From Flavobacterium sp. 102 (GTDB taxonomy: Bacteria; Bacteroidota; Bacteroidia; Flavobacteriales; Flavobacteriaceae), in contig NZ_RBKX01000001.1 of NCBI RefSeq assembly GCF_003634615.1, positions 2,232,001 through 2,296,000 on the forward strand: a stretch of 64,000 nt of DNA, read 5' to 3'. The position numbers and the translations under genes are program-made. How positions within the stretch are numbered: the first letter of the stretch is position 1; each line of letters starts with the position of its first letter. Of the stretch, positions 63,368-64,000 are shown piece after piece. The notes under the pieces are model-generated. The model worked only from the letters and a program-made list of their open reading frames with translations, was not told where the DNA came from and searched no databases.

Positions 63368-64000
63368 TACCATTACTTTTCCGTTGAGGATGACTTGTTC
63401 AATTAGATTGCTGCCAAAGGCATACGGCAATTCATAATACGAATTAAGTGGTTTTGTGATAATCAAATTGGCCGATTTACCAACGGTAATACTTCCATGA
63501 GTTGATGACAATCCCATAGCGTAAGCACCATTGATAGTTGCTGCATTAATAGCTTCTTCCGGAGTCATTTTCATTTTGATACATGCCGTTGCAACTACAA
63601 AATTCATATTCCCCGAAGGTGTTGTTCCCGGATTAAAATCGGAAGCTAAAGCCAAAGGCAAACCTGCCGAAATCATTTTTCTTGCAGGAGTATAAGGAAT
63701 ACTGATGAAATAGGAACAGCTCGGTAAAGCAACGGCTATCGTTTCTGTGCCTTTTAAAGCTTCAATGTCTTCATCAGTTACAATTTCGAGATGATCTACC
63801 GAAAGTGCGTTATGCTTTACGCAAGCGGCAATGCCATTGATGGCGGTGAATTGGTTCACATGTATTTTTGAACGCAACCCGAATTTTTTTCCGGCTTCCA
63901 TAATTCTTTCCGTTTCTTCGACGGAGAAATAACCCGTTTCCAAAAAGGCATCGATGTAATCGGCTAGTTTTTCTTCAGCAATTTTGGGTAACATTTCGTT
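63365..64000 (-). CDS. hutI: Imidazolonepropionase, C-terminal half (cut by the window edge)
   Basis: The frame is open to the edge at 64000, so this is the last about 211 residues. Hallmarks: VNQFTAINGIAACVKHNALSVDHLEIV with the metal-site His, LPSCSYFI, ALASDFNPGTTPSGNMNFV with the Asp of the amidohydrolase motif, and the closing GSITVGKSANLIITK. It hydrolyses imidazolone-5-propionate to N-formimino-glutamate, the step before HutG. The proximity to hutG (61286) makes a histidine utilisation cluster likely. Confidence 0.9.
   Translation of the reverse strand, partial: NEMLPKIAEEKLADYIDAFLETGYFSVEETERIMEAGKKFGLRSKIHVNQFTAINGIAACVKHNALSVDHLEIVTDEDIEALKGTETIAVALPSCSYFISIPYTPARKMISAGLPLALASDFNPGTTPSGNMNFVVATACIKMKMTPEEAINAATINGAYAMGLSSTHGSITVGKSANLIITKPLNSYYELPYAFGSNLIEQVILNGKVMV

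Overview
The window is about 64 kb of bacterial chromosome from a member of the Bacteroidota, most likely Flavobacterium or a close relative. The evidence is AT-rich DNA, TAnnTTTG -7 promoter boxes with TTG at -33, almost no Shine-Dalgarno sites, a type IX secretion sorting domain on a secreted nuclease, many short lipoproteins, and family members typical of that class (DUF349 protein, amidohydrolase/TolB fusion, Fsa-type transaldolase, YbiT-like and EttA ABC-F proteins). Most of it is ordinary core genome: 55 protein genes, two of them cut by the window edges, one SRP RNA and many intrinsic terminators. No tRNA, rRNA, CRISPR, prophage or classical insertion sequence was seen.

Layout. 1-7.0 kb: end of dnaK, a secreted protein, a glutaminyl cyclase-like lipoprotein, SRP RNA, dipeptide epimerase, SDR, a structured leader before a transaldolase, and a TlpA-like lipoprotein. 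7.1-8.8 kb: a YbiT-like ABC-F ATPase. 8.9-11.5 kb: an AT-rich accessory pair, a RelA/SpoT-fold protein followed by a DndB-like DGQHR protein. 11.5-12.8 kb: a repeat-only region. 12.8-17.3 kb: S41 peptidase, pyrR and pyrB. 17.3-24.2 kb: DUF349 protein, endonuclease I, RsmB-like methyltransferase and Kup. 24.3-31.8 kb: envelope proteins, an ECF sigma/anti-sigma/Spy-like operon, methyltransferase and MazG-like enzyme. 31.9-39.8 kb: large amidohydrolase, an XRE regulator with an operator-like array, amino-acid permease, AhpC/thioredoxin and DoxX. 39.9-45.0 kb: pabB, a four-helix-bundle gene inside inverted repeats, tilS and dsbD. 45-64 kb: lipoprotein, PcrA/UvrD, Sua5-type enzyme, OmpA lipoprotein, glycosyltransferase, HsdR-N protein, HolA, amidohydrolase, EttA, hybrid histidine kinase, RhlE, HutG, coiled-coil protein and HutI.

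The most unusual signal is not a gene. Intergenic regions throughout the window carry short tandem arrays whose unit is almost always 7 bp, in several unrelated sequence families (GGGAAAA/GGGATAA, CTGACCA/CTGAACA, GTTGTCC, CCGACAA, AGTTATG, TAAGCAA), plus an 8-bp class (AATCTAAT, CCTTAGCA). They often begin in the stop codon of the preceding gene or end at a promoter or start codon. They can flank intrinsic terminators in inverted orientation, and one lies inside the pabB reading frame. A 21-bp (3 x 7) array and a 93-bp array with a 7-bp length variant follow the same rule.

The GGGATAA family supplies a 26-bp, 25/26-matching inverted repeat around a single S23/Avd-family four-helix-bundle gene (41246-41668). 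The same 25-nt end recurs in a gene-less hairpin at 55545-55636. This looks like a mobile or RNA-processed cassette with an empty derivative, comparable in layout to 23S rRNA intervening sequences or REP/RAYT pairs. The RelA/SpoT + DGQHR pair is the best candidate for a new two-gene conflict or defence module.
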